Notes under the pieces: model-generated | What the model was told of the DNA's origin: nothing | What the model saw: only the letters and a program-made list of their open reading frames with translations | Databases searched by the model: none | Assembly (NCBI GenBank): GCA_035447925.1 | Contig: DAOTHY010000110.1 | Coordinates: forward strand, 1 to 5,728 | Source of the DNA: JASUTC01 sp035447925 | GTDB taxonomy: Bacteria; Thermotogota; Thermotogae; MWEM01 | Direction: 5' to 3' | DNA: 5,728 bases | Shown: positions 2,761 to 5,728 of the stretch, piece by piece | Numbering within the stretch: the first letter of the stretch is position 1 | Layout of the letters: each line of letters starts with the position of its first letter | Program-made: the position numbers and the translations under genes

Positions 2761-5728
2761 ATGAAATATAAAACAGCAGGAATTTTCATTTTTATTCTGA
2801 TGAGTTTATTACTATGCAGTTGTCGCTATGATCAAAATGAATTTATCAATCTTATTAAAAATGGTTTTCCAAATGAAATTCAATCGGCCATTAACGCCGG
2901 GGCTCAGGTCAATGAAGCGGATGAGCTGGGAATCACCCCTTTGATGGTTGCGATTGAGCACAGTCAAGACCGTGAAATCATTCGCATTCTCCTGGAAGCC
3001 GGCGCAGATGTTAACGCTGTTTCCAAACATCATGAAACACCTTTGACTATCGCAGCTAAACATACTCAGATTGTGAACTTCGTCGAACAGCTGTTGCAAT
3101 ACGGTGCAAACACCTCTTTTACAGACGATAAAGGAAATACGCCCTTGATCTTGGCCTGTCTTTTTAATAACAACCCATTGATTATCGATGTGTTGTCAGC
3201 AAGGGGTAAAAATATCAATCACCAAAACGCTAACGGAGAAACGGCGCTAATGATGGCGTGTCAGAACCATTCCAACATTCAAATGATCCAGTCCTTAATA
3301 GAAGCCGGTGCAGATTTATCACTAAAAGACAATCAAGAAGAGACGGCGCTAATCAAAACGATCAAACATCTCGGAACAAAAGACATGATCGATCTGTTAA
3401 TCAAAAATGGTGCAGATGTGCGGGAAAAAGATGCAAAGGGAAAAAACCTGCTCATCTTGGCCATCGAACATTCGGCTAGCCCGCAAGTGTTGGAAACGTT
3501 GCTGCTTCAAGGTGTTTCTTTGACTGAAAAAGACAACTTTGGAAAAAAAGCAATGGATTACATAAAAAGCGATACACCGAACGGAATCGAACAAGCCAAA
3601 GCGATCACCTCATTTGTCGATCAACTCAAATCACTTTTTTGGGAAGAAATTAAAACCGGAGATGTTGAAACGGTTAAAAAATATCTTGACTATGGTTTCA
3701 ATCTAAATGAAAAAGATTGGTATCAAAGAACACCACTAATGATTGCTGCGGCATCAAATCCTAATCCGGATGTGATTCAATTATTGATCGACTCGGGAGC
3801 CAAAGTCAATCTCTTTGATAAAGATATCTATAGTTACAAAAGGGGTAATCCTGCCCTTGTTTATGCCATCAGGTCTAATCCCAATTCTGAAGTAATACGT
3901 GTCCTCATTGACAACGGCGCCTCTGTGAATGAAGAATACGTTAACGATGAAACGCCTTTGATGATTGCTGCGGAGAAAAATCCAAATCCTGATTGTATTC
4001 AATTACTCATCGATAAAGGTGCAGATATCAACCGTCGTAATGACCAGGGTGAAACAGCCTTGATGATCGCAGCGAAACACAATACGCAAGTGGGTATCAT
4101 TCAAACGCTTATCGACAACGGGGCGGTTGTGAATGATCAGGATGAAAATCAAATAACACCTCTGATGCTTGCTCTTTCAAACGAAAACACAGATGTTGTA
4201 TCCGCTTTGATTCAAGCCGGAGCGGATGTTAATGCGCAAGGACCTTCTGGAGAAACCCCCTTATTTTTCGCCGTTAAAGATGAAAAGTCAGCACGTTCGA
4301 TTCCACTTTTATTGGAAGCCGGCGCAGATGCAAAACAGGTTGGTTATTATGGATTAACTGCCTATCAAACGGGAAAATTTGATGAAGCGGTAACAAAAAC
4401 AGAAGGCTTTCAATGGCTGACAGCAGATTATTATTCCAATGAATTTTATTTTTCATCGGCTGTACGAAACGGTGAAGAAGACATTGTTTCATTAGTCCTT
4501 ACTCATTGTGATCTACCTGAAACCCAATTGAATGAAGCCTTGATGGAAGCATTATCCGAAAATGCTTCATATCATTTAGTCCAGCTGCTTATTCAAGCCG
4601 GAGCGGATGTCAATGCGCAATCAACAGATTATGATAAGACGTATCCATTGATTGTGGCGGCGGAAAAAACCGAAGATCCCCAAATAATCATACTGTTACT
4701 GGATGCCGGTGCGGATCCACTTGTAACGAACCGCAAACATCAAGATGCATTAAATTATGCAAAACTGAATCCAAATCTGAAAAATACGGTTGCCTTGGAA
4801 AAACTGGGGGATTTGATGCCCGTTTATACAGCCAATTTCCTCAACTATTTCAGTAACGGCGATCTATTTGAAATTAATCGATGCCTCAAATCCGGCCAGT
4901 TAACTCAAGATGACCTCAACAATGGATTAGTCAGGGCTTTGTCAGTTGGCATGTCCTACAAACTCATTCAATCACTCATTTTTTCCGGGGCAAATGTGAA
5001 TGCAAATATCAATCAAACTTATCCATTGATTGAAGCAGTCAAAAAAACAACAGATACTAAAGTTATTGAACTGCTTTTGGATGCAGGAGCAGATCCGTAT
5101 AAAAGGGATCTATCACAGCAGACTGCCTGGGATTATGCGATAAAAAACAAGACAATTCACTCAACAGAGGCCTATAACAGGCTTAAAGAACACAGTCCAA
5201 TGTCTGTATCGGATTTTTTTGTCTGTATGGCACTTGCAGATGTTGAGCAAATCCAGCTTGCTTTGGATTCAGGGATGCCTCCGAATGTACGAAACGATAA
5301 AGAATTGACTCCTCTGATGTATACTGTCAAGCACAGCGAAAACGCTTCAATCGTTCAACTGTTGATTGGCAAAGGAGCGGATCTGACGCTAAAGGATTCA
5401 ACCGGTCAAACCCCGTTAATGATGGCATTAAAAGAGAATGGGAATATTGAGATCATCCGGATGCTGTTAAACCAAACCGAAGATTTTACAGTAGTGGATG
5501 AAGAAGAAAGCAATTTACTGATGGCTGCGGTGCAAAATAAAATTGTACCGGTGGAAATCTTCCAGTTCTTGATCGACAAAGGCATTGATATCAATGCAAG
5601 AGACAAATATGGGGCGACAGTACTGCATGATGTGTGCCAGGATGTTGATAAATTCCGCTTCCTGCTGGATGCCGGCGTGGATGTGAATACGAGAAGATTA
5701 TCAGAGACTCCGCTTATGAAGGCGGTTT
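2761..5728 (+). CDS. Giant ankyrin-repeat lipoprotein, N-terminal 989 residues (3' end outside window)
   Basis: The frame is open for all 989 codons with no stop. It starts MKYKTAGIFIFILMSLLLCSC: a basic tip, a hydrophobic core (6-18) and a lipobox L18-C19-S20-C21, so Cys21 should be lipidated and the protein anchored outside the cytoplasmic membrane. The rest is ankyrin repeats of about 34 residues with the consensus TPLM-x-A, then IxxLLxAGADVN. I count about 30 units, with T-P-L turns or equivalents at 59, 93, 127, 161, 195, 229, 263, 324, 363, 398, 432, 466, 499, 533, 627, 850, 884, 917, 953 and 983. The units fall into modules of 8, 8, 4, 4 and at least 6, separated by short non-ankyrin linkers (see the separate entries). 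Ankyrin solenoids bind protein partners and have no catalysis of their own; the partner is unknown. The visible part already exceeds most bacterial ankyrin proteins. Possible roles include adhesion, envelope scaffolding or interaction with other cells, but nothing here decides between them. It is transcribed away from the gap, and no downstream gene is visible. Confidence 0.9.
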   Translation, partial: MKYKTAGIFIFILMSLLLCSCRYDQNEFINLIKNGFPNEIQSAINAGAQVNEADELGITPLMVAIEHSQDREIIRILLEAGADVNAVSKHHETPLTIAAKHTQIVNFVEQLLQYGANTSFTDDKGNTPLILACLFNNNPLIIDVLSARGKNINHQNANGETALMMACQNHSNIQMIQSLIEAGADLSLKDNQEETALIKTIKHLGTKDMIDLLIKNGADVREKDAKGKNLLILAIEHSASPQVLETLLLQGVSLTEKDNFGKKAMDYIKSDTPNGIEQAKAITSFVDQLKSLFWEEIKTGDVETVKKYLDYGFNLNEKDWYQRTPLMIAAASNPNPDVIQLLIDSGAKVNLFDKDIYSYKRGNPALVYAIRSNPNSEVIRVLIDNGASVNEEYVNDETPLMIAAEKNPNPDCIQLLIDKGADINRRNDQGETALMIAAKHNTQVGIIQTLIDNGAVVNDQDENQITPLMLALSNENTDVVSALIQAGADVNAQGPSGETPLFFAVKDEKSARSIPLLLEAGADAKQVGYYGLTAYQTGKFDEAVTKTEGFQWLTADYYSNEFYFSSAVRNGEEDIVSLVLTHCDLPETQLNEALMEALSENASYHLVQLLIQAGADVNAQSTDYDKTYPLIVAAEKTEDPQIIILLLDAGADPLVTNRKHQDALNYAKLNPNLKNTVALEKLGDLMPVYTANFLNYFSNGDLFEINRCLKSGQLTQDDLNNGLVRALSVGMSYKLIQSLIFSGANVNANINQTYPLIEAVKKTTDTKVIELLLDAGADPYKRDLSQQTAWDYAIKNKTIHSTEAYNRLKEHSPMSVSDFFVCMALADVEQIQLALDSGMPPNVRNDKELTPLMYTVKHSENASIVQLLIGKGADLTLKDSTGQTPLMMALKENGNIEIIRMLLNQTEDFTVVDEEESNLLMAAVQNKIVPVEIFQFLIDKGIDINARDKYGATVLHDVCQDVDKFRFLLDAGVDVNTRRLSETPLMKAV
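2824..3630 (+). repeat. Ankyrin module A: opening helix pair plus seven units and linker (residues 22-290)
   Basis: The module opens with 'FINLIKNGFPNEIQSAINAG' (28-47), a helix pair without TPL. Units follow at a nearly invariant 34-residue step (turns at 59, 93, 127, 161, 195, 229, 263). The last is degenerate, 'GKKAMDYIKS' (261-270), and is followed by about 20 non-ankyrin residues rich in polar residues before the next opening helix. Confidence 0.8.
3631..4434 (+). repeat. Ankyrin module B: opening helix pair plus seven units and linker (residues 291-558)
   Basis: It opens with 'LFWEEIKTGDVETVKKYLDY' (292-311) and has turns at 324, 363, 398, 432, 466, 499 and 533. The second unit carries a five-residue insertion around 'IYSYK' (356-360). 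Three successive units share an unusual 'NPN' in the inter-helix loop (335-337, 373-375, 407-409), suggesting local repeat duplication. The terminal unit, 'GLTAYQTGKF' (531-540), is degenerate and leads to a linker. Confidence 0.8.
4210..4239 (+). repeat. Near-identical 30-base direct repeat, copy 1 (copy 2 at 4591-4620)
   Basis: Both copies encode IQAGADVNAQ and differ at only one base (gtt against gtc for the valine), although they lie 381 bases apart in different modules (B and C). Most other units with the same or similar peptide use different codons, so this pair points to recent duplication or gene conversion inside the gene. Confidence 0.7.
4435..4830 (+). repeat. Ankyrin module C: four units (residues 559-690)
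   Basis: It opens with 'EFYFSSAVRNGEEDIVSLVL' (561-580). The second unit lacks the TPL turn ('LNEALMEAL', 590-598), the third has 'TYPLIVAAEK' (627-636), and the terminal unit is 'QDALNYAKL' (661-669) followed by a linker. It is half the size of modules A and B, and it matches module D along its length. Confidence 0.75.
4591..4620 (+). repeat. Near-identical 30-base direct repeat, copy 2 (copy 1 at 4210-4239)
   Basis: See the paired copy. This one sits in the second unit of module C and is 29/30 identical to the copy in module B. Confidence 0.7.
4831..5205 (+). repeat. Ankyrin module D: four units, duplicate of module C (residues 691-815)
   Basis: It opens with 'NFLNYFSNGDLFEINRCLKS' (692-711). 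It then follows module C unit for unit: 'LNNGLVRALS' against 'LNEALMEALS', 'SYKLIQSLI' against 'SYHLVQLLI', 'TYPLIEAVKK' against 'TYPLIVAAEK', 'LLLDAGADP' in both, and 'QTAWDYAIK' against 'QDALNYAKL'. It is slightly shorter, with a small deletion before TYPL. Confidence 0.75.
5206..5728 (+). repeat. Ankyrin module E: opening helix pair plus at least five units (residues 816-989, cut by the window edge)
   Basis: It opens with 'DFFVCMALADVEQIQLALDS' (818-837). Turns follow at 850, 884, 917 (degenerate, SNLLMAAV), 953 ('ATVLHDVC') and 983. The step shortens to about 30 residues between the last two, so helix 2 of the penultimate unit is trimmed. No terminal 'AxxY' unit has appeared by the window edge, so the module continues. 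Confidence 0.7.

Noticed and set aside
2812..5606. Minus-strand open frames of 65-95 codons opposite the ankyrin gene
   Set aside because: They are shadows of a 989-codon plus-strand frame with clear repeat structure; none has a ribosome binding site or recognisable domain.

Overview
The window looks like a piece of a draft, low-GC bacterial genome. AGGAGG-type ribosome binding sites, TATAAT -10 boxes, a dCache-type chemoreceptor and a tyrosine-decarboxylase-like fragment all fit a motile anaerobic Firmicute of the Clostridia. A spirochaete cannot be excluded. The assignment is an inference from style only, since there is no rRNA or marker gene here.

Layout. (1) Bases 1-1243, minus strand: the first 414 codons of a methyl-accepting chemotaxis protein (two membrane segments, dCache sensor, HAMP), cut by the window edge before the signalling tip, with its own ribosome binding site and -10 box. 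(2) Bases 1257-1713: AT-rich, with no convincing gene, one AT-rich hairpin and possibly the decayed tail of the next element. (3) Bases 1714-2571, minus strand: an open but chimeric frame. About 193 residues of a group II PLP-dependent decarboxylase of the tyrosine decarboxylase type run in frame into about 75 residues resembling the middle of a DDE (IS4/IS1634-like) transposase. It is a pseudogene or an assembly chimera; the decarboxylase lacks its cofactor lysine. (4) Bases 2572-2671: exactly 100 N, a scaffold gap. (5) Bases 2672-5728, plus strand: a promoter, a ribosome binding site and an uninterrupted 989-codon start of a very large ankyrin-repeat lipoprotein that runs off the right edge.

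The most interesting item is the ankyrin lipoprotein. A lipobox predicts that it is exported and anchored to the outer face of a membrane. The repeats are not one continuous solenoid: they fall into at least five modules of 8, 8, 4, 4 and at least 6 units. Each complete module opens with a helix pair lacking the TPL turn and closes with a degenerate 'A-x-x-Y' unit, followed by a short non-ankyrin linker. The two four-unit modules are clear duplicates of each other.

I see no evidence that the three coding regions form one pathway. The gap means that adjacency of the ankyrin gene to the rest is a scaffolding claim, not something the sequence proves. I found no RNA gene, CRISPR array, riboswitch or complete insertion sequence.
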